A DNA stretch of 48,706 nt, from assembly GCF_000685095.1 (NCBI RefSeq), contig NZ_BAYE01000034.1, positions 1-48,706 of the forward strand, in the 5' to 3' direction. This DNA is from Paraburkholderia caledonica NBRC 102488. GTDB lineage: Bacteria > Pseudomonadota > Gammaproteobacteria > Burkholderiales > Burkholderiaceae. Position numbers and translations under genes: made by a program. The notes under the pieces were generated by a model that ran no database searches, was not told the DNA's origin, and was given only the letters and a program-made list of their open reading frames with translations. Each line of letters starts with the position of its first letter. Position 1 is the first letter of the stretch. Below are positions 1-7,665 of the stretch, in pieces.

Positions 1-33
1 CCGCAGTTCAAAGACGCCGTAAACGGCAAGTAG
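1..33 (+). CDS. 3' end of an unidentified gene running in from the left edge
   Basis: An open frame enters from the left boundary and stops at a TAG at 31-33, giving a ten-residue tail ending in Asn-Gly-Lys. The tail is too short to assign to a family. The inverted repeat that follows at 62-76 would fit a gene end. It could be a chance open frame. Confidence 0.25.
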   Translation, partial: PQFKDAVNGK

Positions 34-56
34 GAGCGCCGTACAAGCAGAATCGG

Positions 57-76
57 AAAAAGCCGGCCGCGCCGGC
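57..76. terminator. GC hairpin with A/T tract, possible intrinsic terminator
   Basis: A perfect GCCGGC / GCCGGC inverted repeat with a 3-base loop lies at 62-76, directly preceded by five A residues (57-61). On the minus strand this reads as a GC hairpin followed by five T, the shape of a rho-independent terminator for leftward transcription. For the frame ending at 33 the hairpin lacks a T tract. No convincing leftward gene lies just to the right, so its role is uncertain. Confidence 0.35.
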
Positions 77-308
77 ACACAGGAAAACGGGGCTAAAAAT
101 ATGCGCCAATCATGGCAGTGCGAATAGCATGGCACGCGTGGCAAATGGCTGGAGAAGTGCTTTCCGCAACTCAGCGGCGCAGAGATCATGCAGCACGCAT
201 TGGCCCGAACCTGTGGCTTCTGCGCTGCTCATGTATCGGCTCCAGCATCCGGCGAAGAAGCGACCCACGAGGTAGACGCCATCGATGTCGGTCAGGCATA
301 GGAAAGCT

Positions 309-527
309 ATGACAACGATTCGCAAACAAGCTGCGCGCGCATCATTTGCAAGTCATCGTCGGTCGGCCGCAAAGGCGCGGCTCCGTGTGGCTCTGTCGAT
401 GGACACAGGTGAGCTTCCCTCCGTCAAGATTCTTGCGTCGCAGGCACAGGCCTATCGGCCTCATGTCGTGGAAGCGATGCAGGATTTGAGCGTGCTGCAA
501 TCGCAGTACGCGCGCGACTCGAAGTAA
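309..527 (+). CDS. Small basic hypothetical protein
   Basis: A 72-codon frame starts at the ATG at 309, which has an AGGAAAG ribosome-binding-like sequence about 6 bases upstream; an upstream ATG at 285 lacks one. The N-terminal 35 residues are rich in Arg, Lys, Ala and Ser, and the C-terminal half is neutral and predicted helical. There is no signal peptide or membrane segment. I do not recognise a family. It lies just before the EexN-like gene in the same direction, so the two may be accessory plasmid genes transcribed together. Confidence 0.35.
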   Translation: MTTIRKQAARASFASHRRSAAKARLRVALSMDTGELPSVKILASQAQAYRPHVVEAMQDLSVLQSQYARDSK

Positions 528-544
528 CCACGGAAAAGCCGGTG

Positions 545-787
545 ATGAAATATACGATGATTGCCGTTATCTCTGTGGCTGCTGTCATGCCATTCAGCGC
601 TTTTGCGCATAGCATCGGATGGTATGCAGCTAATTTGCCGGAAGCGCGGGCAACCAATAAGCGGTGCACGGAACAGCTGAAAGAAGCTGGGACACTTTCA
701 AAGGTCGAGATGGAAGAATGCCAACGAGCTAGCACGGCCCTCGTTCACGCGACGAATTTTGCTCCAAGTAGGCCTGTGTCGTATTAA
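545..787 (+). CDS. EexN-like small secreted protein (conjugation entry exclusion)
   Basis: This 80-residue protein has a hydrophobic signal peptide (Ile-Ala-Val-Ile-Ser-Val-Ala-Ala... up to Phe-Ala-His) and is predicted periplasmic. The mature part carries a Trp-Tyr near the start, a first Cys in an Arg-Cys-Thr-Glu context, and a second Cys in Glu-Glu-Cys-Gln-Arg-Ala. That spacing resembles the EexN family, whose members block entry of a related conjugative plasmid at the recipient envelope. Unlike the classic lipoproteins it has no clear lipobox Cys. The ATG at 545 was chosen; a GTG directly upstream is possible. A general Cys-pair secreted protein is the alternative. Confidence 0.55.
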   Translation: MKYTMIAVISVAAVMPFSAFAHSIGWYAANLPEARATNKRCTEQLKEAGTLSKVEMEECQRASTALVHATNFAPSRPVSY

Positions 788-818
788 ATCGGAAAACGGT
801 CGGGAGAGACACGCGGAT

Positions 819-1835
819 ATGATTAACTCCACGCTTTCGTCCTTGTCTGAAGAAGATCTCCAGCGGCTCTGCGAAGATCGTGCGGTTGAGTCACAGACTC
901 TAGACTTCAAGCGAACCATACCAGGCAAAGACGATCGCAGCAAAAGCGAGTTTCTTAAAGACGTATGCGCGTTCGCAAACGGAAATGGCGGCGACTTGCT
1001 TTACGGCATCGACGAGTCTGGTGGAGTAGCTTCGAGCATAGTTCCAGTTACGAATGAATCGTTGGACGATCTACAGCGCAGGCTGTCGCAGGTGCTGGAC
1101 GCCGGCGTCGAGCCTCGCCTCGTCAGCGTCCAAATGCGGGGGATTTCAGTGAGCGGTGGTTATGTCCTCGCGGTTCGCGTTTCAGCATCGTTCAATGGCC
1201 CGCATCGATACATCCTCAACGGACATAGCAAATTTGTCATGCGAACAGGTACACACACTTCTGAACTCTCGTATGATCAACTGAGAAGCGCGTTCGATAA
1301 GAATGCGTCATTGGCGGGGCAAGCGAAGCTATTTGTGGAAGAGCGGGTCGCGGCAATCCGGGAGGGGCACGCAATTCGGCCACTGATATCCGGCCCGCAA
1401 AGCTTACTGCATGTGATTCCGGTGGGGAGGGGTATTGACGCTTCCGCCGTGGACGTTGCGAGCTTGCACGACGGAAAGTATGCGGAATACATTCTTCCGG
1501 GGTGGACTGGTGCATCGCGTTCATTAAACCTTGAAGGCCTTGTCGTCCACCCACCCGCCGATGCAGATGGTCATTATGCATATCTGCAGGTGTTCCGTTC
1601 CGGTGCAATCGAAGCGGTGACGTTCACCGGACACTCATTTGCCGACCGCAAGATCATCCCGTCAACAACGGCGTCGAATTTCTTTCGCGATGCCCTGAAA
1701 ATCGCTTTCACGAGCTTCCGAACGCAGGGAATATCCGGTCCCGCTGTTATAGCGGGTGCGCTCGTGGGCGTCGACGGATACGAGCTGGGCGTCGATAGTC
1801 GGTGGCGGATTCAACCGGTGGATGCAACACACTAG
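819..1835 (+). CDS. AlbA_2 / Schlafen-like putative DNA-binding protein, 3' end replaced by IS30
   Basis: The N-terminal ~130 residues form an AlbA_2 (Schlafen AlbA_2, formerly DUF4) domain. It shows Glu-Ser-Gln-Thr-Leu-Asp-Phe-Lys near residue 22, Phe-Ala-Asn-Gly-Asn-Gly-Gly with Gly-Ile-Asp-Glu near 50-65, and a late Arg-Thr-Gly-Thr motif. Such domains occur in putative transcriptional regulators and in some defence-linked proteins; no function can be assigned here. The ATG at 819 has GGGAGAG about 10 bases upstream. The last ten codons read into the left end of an IS30 element (the sequence GGCGGATTCAACCGGT starts at 1805), so the native C-terminus has been lost and the present stop belongs to the IS. 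Confidence 0.75.
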   Translation: MINSTLSSLSEEDLQRLCEDRAVESQTLDFKRTIPGKDDRSKSEFLKDVCAFANGNGGDLLYGIDESGGVASSIVPVTNESLDDLQRRLSQVLDAGVEPRLVSVQMRGISVSGGYVLAVRVSASFNGPHRYILNGHSKFVMRTGTHTSELSYDQLRSAFDKNASLAGQAKLFVEERVAAIREGHAIRPLISGPQSLLHVIPVGRGIDASAVDVASLHDGKYAEYILPGWTGASRSLNLEGLVVHPPADADGHYAYLQVFRSGAIEAVTFTGHSFADRKIIPSTTASNFFRDALKIAFTSFRTQGISGPAVIAGALVGVDGYELGVDSRWRIQPVDATH

Positions 1836-2448
1836 AATCTGCGTGAGCAGTGGAGGTGTTGCAATGAAGCAGAGACCGAGGATCTAATATTCTGAGAGTC
1901 AGAAGGCACTGATGTGGGACCGCTGGCGCAAAGGCGAAACGATTCATCAGATTGCCAGACTGTTTGATCGGGGCCACTCTTCGATACAGCGGATACTCGC
2001 GGAGGCCGGCGGCATCGAACCACCGCAAAGGCACCGCGCACCGCAGGCACTGACGCTTGAGGAACGCGAGGAAATTTCCCGCTGCGTGGTAGCCCGATTG
2101 TCGATGCGATCTATTGCAGCCAGGCTGGGACGTGCTCCTTCCACGATCAGCCGCGAGCTGCTGCGTAACGGAGGCGTGCAAGGTTATCGAGCGAGTCAGG
2201 CGGACGCGCTCGCCTGGGATCGGGCACGTCGCCCGAAGGTTTGCAAATTGGTGAGAAACCAGACGCTGGCGCGAGTCGTCGCTGCGAAGCTGAAGCTGCA
2301 GTGGTCTCCTGAGCAGATTTCTGGTTGGCTCAGGCATGTATATGCCGTCAACAAGGACCATCTGGTGTCACACGAGACGATTTATCGGAGCCTTTATATT
2401 CAAGCTCGCGGCGCCCTGAAAAAGGAATTGCTTGAACACTTGCGACGG
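1806..2448 (+). mobile_element. IS30-family element, left part only (copy B)
   Basis: The left terminal repeat begins at about 1806 inside the AlbA_2 gene. It shares its first 16 bases (from 1805) with the ends of the IS30 copy at 2449-3900, then diverges. The element holds the 5' half of a transposase and stops where copy A starts at 2449. The right half is not found on the other side of copy A, where IS3-family sequence begins instead. Confidence 0.75.
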
Positions 2449-2496
2449 CGGATTCAACCGGTCCTCGCAACACCTGCATTGTTGAACAGATTTTAA
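1864..2496 (+). pseudogene. IS30-family transposase, 5' part, nonsense mutation at codon 8
   Basis: The expected start is the ATG at 1864, behind a GGAGGTGTTGC ribosome-binding region. The eighth codon is TAA (1885-1887) where family members have Tyr, so translation would stop at once. Beyond it the frame stays open: it encodes the first HTH (Trp-Asp-Arg-Trp... Ser-Ile-Gln-Arg-Ile-Leu), a second HTH (Ser-Thr-Ile-Ser-Arg-Glu-Leu) and the IS30 linker Trp-Ser-Pro-Glu-Gln-Ile. At 2449 it reads into copy A and ends at 2496. The whole DDE catalytic domain is missing. An internal ATG at 1912 could give a fragment only. Confidence 0.8.
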
Positions 2497-3831
2497 GTAG
2501 TCGTCCAGGGCTTCCGCAGGCGTCTTCCATCCAAGAGTTTTACGCGGCCTTGAGTTCAACGTATTAGCAACGGCCCGGATCTCCCGGGCACTCCAACGCG
2601 ACAGGTCTGTGCCTTTTGGAAAGTACTGTCGTAGAAGGCCGTTAGTGTTTTCATTCGTACCACGCTGCCACGGGCTTTGCGGGTCGGCGAAGAATACTTT
2701 CACGCCAGACTCGATAGTGAAGCGGGCGTGATCGGAAAGCTCCTTGCCGCGATCCCATGTCAATGACCGCCATAACTCGGCAGGCAAGTCAGTCACGGTC
2801 TTCTTGAGTGCGTTGGCCATCGTGACGGCCCCATAGCCGGCCAGCGCAGGCCCGTTTTTCGTGCGCGGAATCAACCCGTAGCCTTTCTCTCGAGGTAAAT
2901 GCACGAGCATCGTGAAACGGCTTGATCTTTCCACTAGCGTACCGATCGCGGATCGATTCAGGCCAATGAGGAGGTCGCCTTCCCAATGGCCCGGCACCGC
3001 ACGATCTTCCGCCTCTGCAGGCCGACTGGAAATCATCACCTGCTCACTGACATGCGCCCACGCCTTGGCACGCGCTCTCGCTCGAGGAACGCGCAACGCG
3101 CGCCCGGTGCGCAGGCAGCCCACCAGCTCGCGCTTGAGTGCGCCGCGCCTTTGAATATAAAGCGCTTGATAAATGGCTTCGTGGGAAACGCGCATCGATT
3201 TATCATCCGGGAAATCTACCTGTAACCGATTGGCAATTTGCTCAGGCGACCAGCCATTGACCCACGTTCGATCGCGGCGATGGGGCTTATTTCGACCCTT
3301 GAACGGTGCCTGCCTCGGCCCAGCAATTGCACGGCCATCAGCGTCATGAACTTTGCCTTCCAGACGCTCCTGTACATATTGACGCAGTCGTTCATTAGTC
3401 GCCAGCTTCGCTGGCTTCGGTCGCTGAGCGAATCGATCCGCCTTCCACTGCGCGACAGAGGCTCGATATTCGAGATACCCACTGCGCGTTGCAGCATTGC
3501 GCGTGAGTTCTCGCGAAACGGTTGATGGACTGCGTTCGATACGCCGAGCGATTTCACGCACTCCGAGGCCTTGGACAGAGAGCAATGCTATCTCTTCTCG
3601 CTCAAGGAACGACAAGTATCGACCAGCGATAGGTTTGGACATGAATAGTGGCATGCCGCCACGATAGCGGAACCAGCGCGAGCCCACTGCTTGAGATGCG
3701 CCTACCGCCTCCGCTGCCTTCTCGCTTGTAATGCCAGTCGCGATCTGTCTCCAAAAGCGACGCTCGACCTCGTTTCCAAGTGATGGCGCGCCCGGCGAAT
3801 ACATCGCTGCTCGACCGGTGCACCGATACAC
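2368..3831 (-). CDS. IS30-family transposase (copy A)
   Basis: This DDE transposase has an N-terminal HTH (Arg-Glu-Ile-Ala-Arg-Arg... Ser-Pro-Ser-Thr-Val-Ser-Arg-Glu-Leu), the IS30 motif Trp-Ser-Pro-Glu-Gln-Ile-Ala, and all three acidic residues: Asp in Gly-His-Trp-Glu-Gly-Asp, Asp in Leu-Thr-Trp-Asp-Arg-Gly, and Glu in Thr-Asn-Glu-Asn-Thr-Asn. Both ends look altered. The ATG next to the best ribosome-binding site (3852) is followed two codons later by TGA, leaving the GTG at 3831 as start. After Ser-Val-Gln-Gln near 2475 one extra base shifts the frame out of the usual short tail, so the protein runs through the terminal repeat and ends at 2368 inside copy B. The core is intact and may still be active. 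Confidence 0.8.
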   Translation of the reverse strand: MYRCTGRAAMYSPGAPSLGNEVERRFWRQIATGITSEKAAEAVGASQAVGSRWFRYRGGMPLFMSKPIAGRYLSFLEREEIALLSVQGLGVREIARRIERSPSTVSRELTRNAATRSGYLEYRASVAQWKADRFAQRPKPAKLATNERLRQYVQERLEGKVHDADGRAIAGPRQAPFKGRNKPHRRDRTWVNGWSPEQIANRLQVDFPDDKSMRVSHEAIYQALYIQRRGALKRELVGCLRTGRALRVPRARARAKAWAHVSEQVMISSRPAEAEDRAVPGHWEGDLLIGLNRSAIGTLVERSSRFTMLVHLPREKGYGLIPRTKNGPALAGYGAVTMANALKKTVTDLPAELWRSLTWDRGKELSDHARFTIESGVKVFFADPQSPWQRGTNENTNGLLRQYFPKGTDLSRWSAREIRAVANTLNSRPRKTLGWKTPAEALDDYLKSVQQCRCCEDRLNPPSQVFKQFLFQGAASLNIKAPINRLV

Positions 3832-3900
3832 CTGCTTTGCACTTCACACCATGCAACACCTCCTCGATTGCAGGTGTTGCGAGGACCGGTTGAATCCGCC
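2449..3900 (-). mobile_element. IS30-family insertion sequence (copy A), full length
   Basis: The ends are long inverted repeats: the left end begins GGCGGATTCAACCGGT and the right end closes with its reverse complement, with matching continuation CCTCGCAACACCTG / CAGGTGTTGCGAGG. Size is about 1.45 kb with one transposase gene on the minus strand. The flanks (IS30 copy B on the left, an IS3 fragment on the right) do not show a 2-3 bp direct repeat, so this is probably not a simple insertion still in its original target. Confidence 0.8.
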
Positions 3901-4240
3901 CAATACGTCAGCATTCGCTATAGCGAACGGCTGGCCGAAGCGGGCATCGAACCGTCGGTCGGCAGCCGGGGCGACAGCTATGACAACGCCCTGGCTGAAA
4001 CGATCAACGGCTTGTACAAGGCTGAAACTGATTCATCGCCGCGCCTGGAAAACGAGGGAATCCGTTGAACTGGCAACGCTGGAGTGGGTGGCCTGGTTCA
4101 ATCATCATCGATTGATGGAACCCCTCGGCTATATCCCGCCCGCCGAAGCTGAGGCAAACTACTATCGGCAACTTGAAACAGCTGCCGCTGAACCCGCATT
4201 AACTTAAACCAACCAGCCTCCACGATTCCCGGGGCGGTTC
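3901..4240 (+). pseudogene. IS3-family transposase OrfB, 3' remnant with frameshift
   Basis: The first part encodes the end of an rve integrase domain (Gly-Asp-Ser-Tyr-Asp-Asn-Ala-Leu-Ala-Glu-Thr-Ile-Asn-Gly), including the catalytic Glu. After Leu-Tyr-Lys-Ala-Glu near 4025 one extra A shifts the frame; the next frame continues the family sequence (Leu-Ile-His-Arg-Arg-Ala-Trp-Lys-Thr ... Trp-Phe-Asn-His-His-Arg-Leu) to a TAA at 4205. The IS right end, closing in CCCGGGGCGGTTCA, is at about 4240. The 5' two thirds of OrfB and all of OrfA are gone, replaced by IS30 copy A. Confidence 0.8.
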
Positions 4241-4523
4241 AGCTCTCAGAGAGCGAAGGCGCCGCTCCAACGACGCCGCGAGGAGGGAGGCGAGAGTCCC
4301 TTAGTGGCCGCTTACTTCTTGGCGCATCAGACCATAGGCGACCCAGGTTGTGTAGAAACGCGGCGCGGGCGCCCCGACGATTTTCCCAACGAGCCATTAC
4401 GGCCGTCGTCGGCCTCGTTGAGCCGGTCTGACGGTTATCGGGTCTTTGATGACGTTGAGAGAAGCAGAGGTGCCTGGGCGCCTTGATGCGCGCCGGCACA
4501 GCGGACCTGATGCAAGTCGGTCC
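4241..4523. other. About 280 bp with no recognisable gene between IS remnants
   Basis: No frame in this stretch has a convincing start or family resemblance. It lies between the IS3 right end and the downstream IS1182-like remnant and is probably the untranslated end of that element plus debris. Confidence 0.4.
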
Positions 4524-4790
4524 TCAGGCCGCATCTTTTGCATCATCGATCCAGTGCCGAGGATCGCCATGACGCGCCTGGTTGTACGCCAGCACATGAA
4601 GGCTCATATCAGTGCTGACATGCTCGCGGGTTTTCATCAGGAAGTGCGCCGCGCCCATCCAGAACTTCAGCGTACCAAATGGATGCTCGACGGTCTGACG
4701 GCGTATGCGCATCATGTCCGGCTTCTGGTCGAGCCGTTGCTGCATCGCTTCAACGACGGCCTCATGCTCCCAGCGCTTTAAGCGGCAGGT
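4524..4790 (-). pseudogene. IS1182/IS5-like transposase, C-terminal remnant
   Basis: On the minus strand a frame encodes Val-Glu-His-Pro-Phe-Gly-Thr-Leu-Lys-Phe-Trp-Met-Gly, then Phe-Leu-Met-Lys-Thr-Arg-Glu and Leu-His-Val-Leu-Ala-Tyr-Asn. This is the hallmark C-terminal region of IS1182-type DDE transposases, including the late catalytic Glu region. The N-terminal three quarters is absent. The frame can be extended to 4883, but residues upstream of Trp-Glu-His-Glu are not transposase-like and come from the oppositely oriented remnant. Confidence 0.65.
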
Positions 4791-4794
4791 CGCC

Positions 4795-4934
4795 CAGGTG
4801 GCCGACCCAGGCTGCGCTGAAGCAACGGAGCTGATCGCCCGCACGAGGCGCATCCTGACGCAGAAGCCGAATGCCAGGAACAAGCTTTATGCGTTGCATG
4901 CACCGGAAGTCGAGTGTCTGGCCAAGGGCAAGGC
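4795..4934 (+). pseudogene. IS1182/IS5-like transposase, internal remnant, opposite orientation
   Basis: On the plus strand the frame reads Arg-Ile-Leu-Thr-Gln-Lys-Pro followed by Asn-Lys-Leu-Tyr-Ala-Leu-His-Ala-Pro-Glu-Val-Glu-Cys and Lys-Gly-Lys-Ala, an internal signature of IS1182/IS5-type transposases. It is joined head to head with the C-terminal remnant on its left and abruptly to HigA-like sequence on its right. Only about 45 codons remain. Confidence 0.55.
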
Positions 4935-5072
4935 GTTACCGAAGGTGCCCGCGTGCTGGGTGTCAGCCGGCAGGCGCTGACGAACCTGATCACCGGCAAG
5001 GCCGGCATTTCCCCTGAAATGGCGCTACGGCTCGATCTGGCCTTCGGTGGCGGTGCAGAAACACTCGCCTGA
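4935..5072 (+). pseudogene. HigA-type antitoxin, C-terminal remnant
   Basis: The frame encodes Val-Thr-Glu-Gly-Ala-Arg-Val-Leu-Gly-Val-Ser-Arg-Gln-Ala-Leu, then Ile-Ser-Pro-Glu-Met-Ala-Leu-Arg-Leu and Phe-Gly-Gly. This is the XRE helix-turn-helix of HigA antitoxins, which repress their own operon and neutralise a HigB mRNA interferase. The N-terminal half and any higB are missing. The usual Trp-Leu-Xaa-Xaa-Gln tail after Glu-Thr is cut short by TGA at 5070. It is surely non-functional as an antitoxin module. Confidence 0.65.
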
Positions 5073-5168
5073 GAGAGGGCGTGGGTGCGGACCGGCAAGG
5101 TATCAGGCGCCCCGCTGGCTGTAGCGGAGCTCTTCACTGTGCTCAAGCACATCGAGCACTTGGTCGCT

Positions 5169-5882
5169 TCAAGAGGCTGATGGAACTTGTTGTGGCTCGG
5201 TCACGTTATCGGCTCTGACACTGCTCCGCGGCCCGCCGTATCCGAGACTAACCAGACGCAAATGCGCGAGATAGAGCTGTTCAAGGCGCGTGAACGATCC
5301 GGCGTCCATCGTAATGGACCCTGCACTGTCGATAATGATCACGATCTGCAACTGAATGTCCTTGACCGGCGCGTTCTTGGTGAACTCTTCCGCAGTGCAC
5401 GCTTTGGCGATTGCCGCTTCGATCAATGCGTCGACCTGGGCCGAGAAGCGATGCAGCCGCTCTCTTGACGTCGGGCTCAACATGTCGGATTCCAAACGCA
5501 TCCGCGAAATCAGGCTCCACGGGCCGTTAGCCTCGCCGGTAGGATTGAGCGCGAGATAGCGCGACCGGTTGAACTCCATTGTCGCAAGAACCTTATTTGT
5601 GTAGTAATCATCCGAGCTCCAGATCTCTGTCAAAACGTCTACTACTGAGTCGGCATAGTCGCAAATGATCTCCTCGACCAGCTGGTCCTTGGTGCCGAAG
5701 TGGTAATGGATATTGGCGCGGGTCATTTGCAGCGCCTCCGAAATGTCGGAGAACCGCAGTCCTCGGTACCCTTGGCGTATCAAAAAACGCGTCGCCAGTT
5801 CCTTGATTTCGCTTTTCAATGAGACTCTCTGCCGCAGCATTGGTAGGTGACTCGAGTTTAGCAGGTGAAGCTGTCGGCTCAT
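5169..5882 (-). CDS. TetR-family transcriptional regulator
   Basis: This 237-residue regulator has an N-terminal TetR HTH (Phe-Ser-Asp-Ile-Ser-Glu-Ala-Leu-Gln-Met... Ile-His-Tyr-His-Phe-Gly-Thr-Lys-Asp-Gln-Leu) at roughly residues 30-65. The C-terminal ligand domain is long and not diagnostic. The ATG at 5882 was chosen over a TTG at 5894. It is divergent from the acyl-CoA ligase gene, and a palindromic site (5920-5937) lies between them, so it probably represses the rightward cluster until an acyl-CoA intermediate binds. That ligand is inference by analogy with TetR regulators next to CoA-ligase operons. Confidence 0.85.
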   Translation of the reverse strand: MSRQLHLLNSSHLPMLRQRVSLKSEIKELATRFLIRQGYRGLRFSDISEALQMTRANIHYHFGTKDQLVEEIICDYADSVVDVLTEIWSSDDYYTNKVLATMEFNRSRYLALNPTGEANGPWSLISRMRLESDMLSPTSRERLHRFSAQVDALIEAAIAKACTAEEFTKNAPVKDIQLQIVIIIDSAGSITMDAGSFTRLEQLYLAHLRLVSLGYGGPRSSVRADNVTEPQQVPSAS

Positions 5883-5919
5883 CGCATCGCTCAACTCGTT
5901 TGACTTTCACAACAACGAA

Positions 5920-5937
5920 ACTTACCATGAAGTCAGT
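5920..5937. promoter_or_regulatory. Putative TetR operator 1
   Basis: ACTTACC (5920-5926) and AGTCAGT (5931-5937) form an imperfect inverted repeat around a CATG core, in the 97-bp gap between the TetR gene and the CoA-ligase gene. A closely related site lies at 7853-7874. The shared parts are ACTTAC, TACCATG and AGTCAGT; the spacing of the arms differs (N4 versus N8). Confidence 0.4.
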
Positions 5938-5979
5938 ATAAATTCAGGAGACGGCGCCAGAGGCGCTCCGTATAGGCGA

Positions 5980-7665
5980 ATGATTTCCGATGACCGCACC
6001 CTTTTGACCATCCCTCATCTGGCCGAGAAGCAGTGGCGCGAGGCGGGCGACCGCGTTTTCGTTGAGGAGGTCGGCGACGAGCCCGGCCCGGCACGAGCCA
6101 AGTCCTCCCGGATCGAAACCTACACTGAATTCCTCGGGCGCTCATCAGCGTTGGCGCACCATTTGACCTCGCTGGGGGTTGGGCCAGGCGCTTACGTCGC
6201 GATCTTGCTGCCCAATAGCGTGGAGGCGTTACATGCGTGGATGGCAATTGCGTTGGCGGGGGCCGTCGAAGTGCCGTTGCGCCCGATGGTCGGCGGAGAA
6301 GTTCTACGTCATGCGCTGGCGCTGACGCGCCCTAGTGTTGTGATTGCCGACTCTCGCTCGGCCGATGCGCTCGCCGACGTCCTTGATAGCCTGCCAGTGA
6401 TCCACGATGTCGTGTGGGTTGATTTCGACGCCTTTTCCGCGGTCAAGGCGAGCCGTTTCTCCCGGTTACGAAACCACTCCTACGCCGACATAGTCGCCGT
6501 TCCGCGAACCCTGCCTGCCGTCGTGTGCAAGCCATCGAGCCCCGCATCTGTGATGCTCACCTCCGGCACGTCTGGGCCGTCGAAGGGCGTGCTCTTGCCG
6601 CATGCTCAAGTCTGCCTGATTGCTCGGGTATGCGGGCAAGCGACGCAAGCGCGCGCGGCTGACGTGTTCTACTGCGTGCATCCGCTCAATCACATTGCCG
6701 GGAAGTTCATGGGCGTGTTGTCGACCTTTGCAACCGGCGGAAAAGTGATCCTGGACACCCGCTTTGACGCGCGGCATTGGCTCACGCGCATCCGCCGGTA
6801 CGGCGCTACGGTCAGCATTGCGCATGGGCCGATGTTACAGATGCTTGCGGCTACGCCATCCTCTGCGGAGGACAGCGCTCACGGCTTATGGCGCCTTATG
6901 TGCAGTCCGATGCCCCGCCACCTGACGCAACGGCTCGAATCGCGCTTCGGTTTTCGCCGCATCGAGATGTGGGGTATGACCGAAACAGGCTGCGTGACAT
7001 GGACCAACCTTGACGAGCCACATCCGCTGGGTTCGGCGGGCAAGGTGCTCTCGGAGTGGTACGAGTTACAGATTGCTGACCCTGAGACTGACGAGTGCCT
7101 GCCGGTCGGCGGAGTGGGCGAAATCATGGTCCGTCCTCGCTATCCGTTCACGATGATGCAGGGGTACGTGGCAATGCCTGAAAAAACGGTCGAGGCGTGG
7201 CGCAACAGCTGGTTTCACAGCGGGGATGCCGGCTACTTCGACAGCGAAGGTAATCTCTATTTTGTGGAGCGTTTGAAGGATCGCATCCGCAGCCGATCGG
7301 AGAACATCTCGTCGTACGACATCGAGATGGCGGCGGGGACCGTGCCGGGCGTTATTGACGCGGCGGCAGTGGGAGTGCCGTCCGAGTTCGACGGCGACGA
7401 CGACATAAAGCTTTTCGTCACCCTGCAACCCGGCGCGGTGCTGGACGGGGAAGCCTTGCTGCGTCACTTGGCAGGCAAGCTACCTCACTTCATGCTGCCG
7501 CGCTTTATCGAATTCATTACGTCGATTCCACGCACGCCGACACAGAAAGTCAAAAAGAGCGCACTCAGAAGCCGCGCGCGTTCGGATGCTGCCTGGGATA
7601 GGAAGGCAGCTGGCATCCGGCTGCGCGATCTATACGACACCCAATCCGACGTCGCACCGAACTGA
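5980..7665 (+). CDS. AMP-forming acyl-CoA ligase (CaiC/FadD-like)
   Basis: This 561-residue ANL-superfamily enzyme activates a carboxylic acid to its CoA thioester via an acyl-adenylate. Visible motifs are the phosphate loop Met-Leu-Thr-Ser-Gly-Thr-Ser-Gly-Pro-Ser-Lys-Gly (192-203), Trp-Gly-Met-Thr-Glu-Thr (from 331), His-Ser-Gly-Asp-Ala-Gly-Tyr, Arg-Leu-Lys-Asp-Arg-Ile-Arg, and the catalytic Lys523 in Pro-Thr-Gln-Lys. It is complete and of usual length. The pattern is closest to crotonobetaine/carnitine-CoA ligases and short/medium-chain synthetases, but the substrate cannot be read from sequence. The start has only a weak ribosome-binding site. It heads the TetR-controlled cluster. Confidence 0.9.
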   Translation: MISDDRTLLTIPHLAEKQWREAGDRVFVEEVGDEPGPARAKSSRIETYTEFLGRSSALAHHLTSLGVGPGAYVAILLPNSVEALHAWMAIALAGAVEVPLRPMVGGEVLRHALALTRPSVVIADSRSADALADVLDSLPVIHDVVWVDFDAFSAVKASRFSRLRNHSYADIVAVPRTLPAVVCKPSSPASVMLTSGTSGPSKGVLLPHAQVCLIARVCGQATQARAADVFYCVHPLNHIAGKFMGVLSTFATGGKVILDTRFDARHWLTRIRRYGATVSIAHGPMLQMLAATPSSAEDSAHGLWRLMCSPMPRHLTQRLESRFGFRRIEMWGMTETGCVTWTNLDEPHPLGSAGKVLSEWYELQIADPETDECLPVGGVGEIMVRPRYPFTMMQGYVAMPEKTVEAWRNSWFHSGDAGYFDSEGNLYFVERLKDRIRSRSENISSYDIEMAAGTVPGVIDAAAVGVPSEFDGDDDIKLFVTLQPGAVLDGEALLRHLAGKLPHFMLPRFIEFITSIPRTPTQKVKKSALRSRARSDAAWDRKAAGIRLRDLYDTQSDVAPN

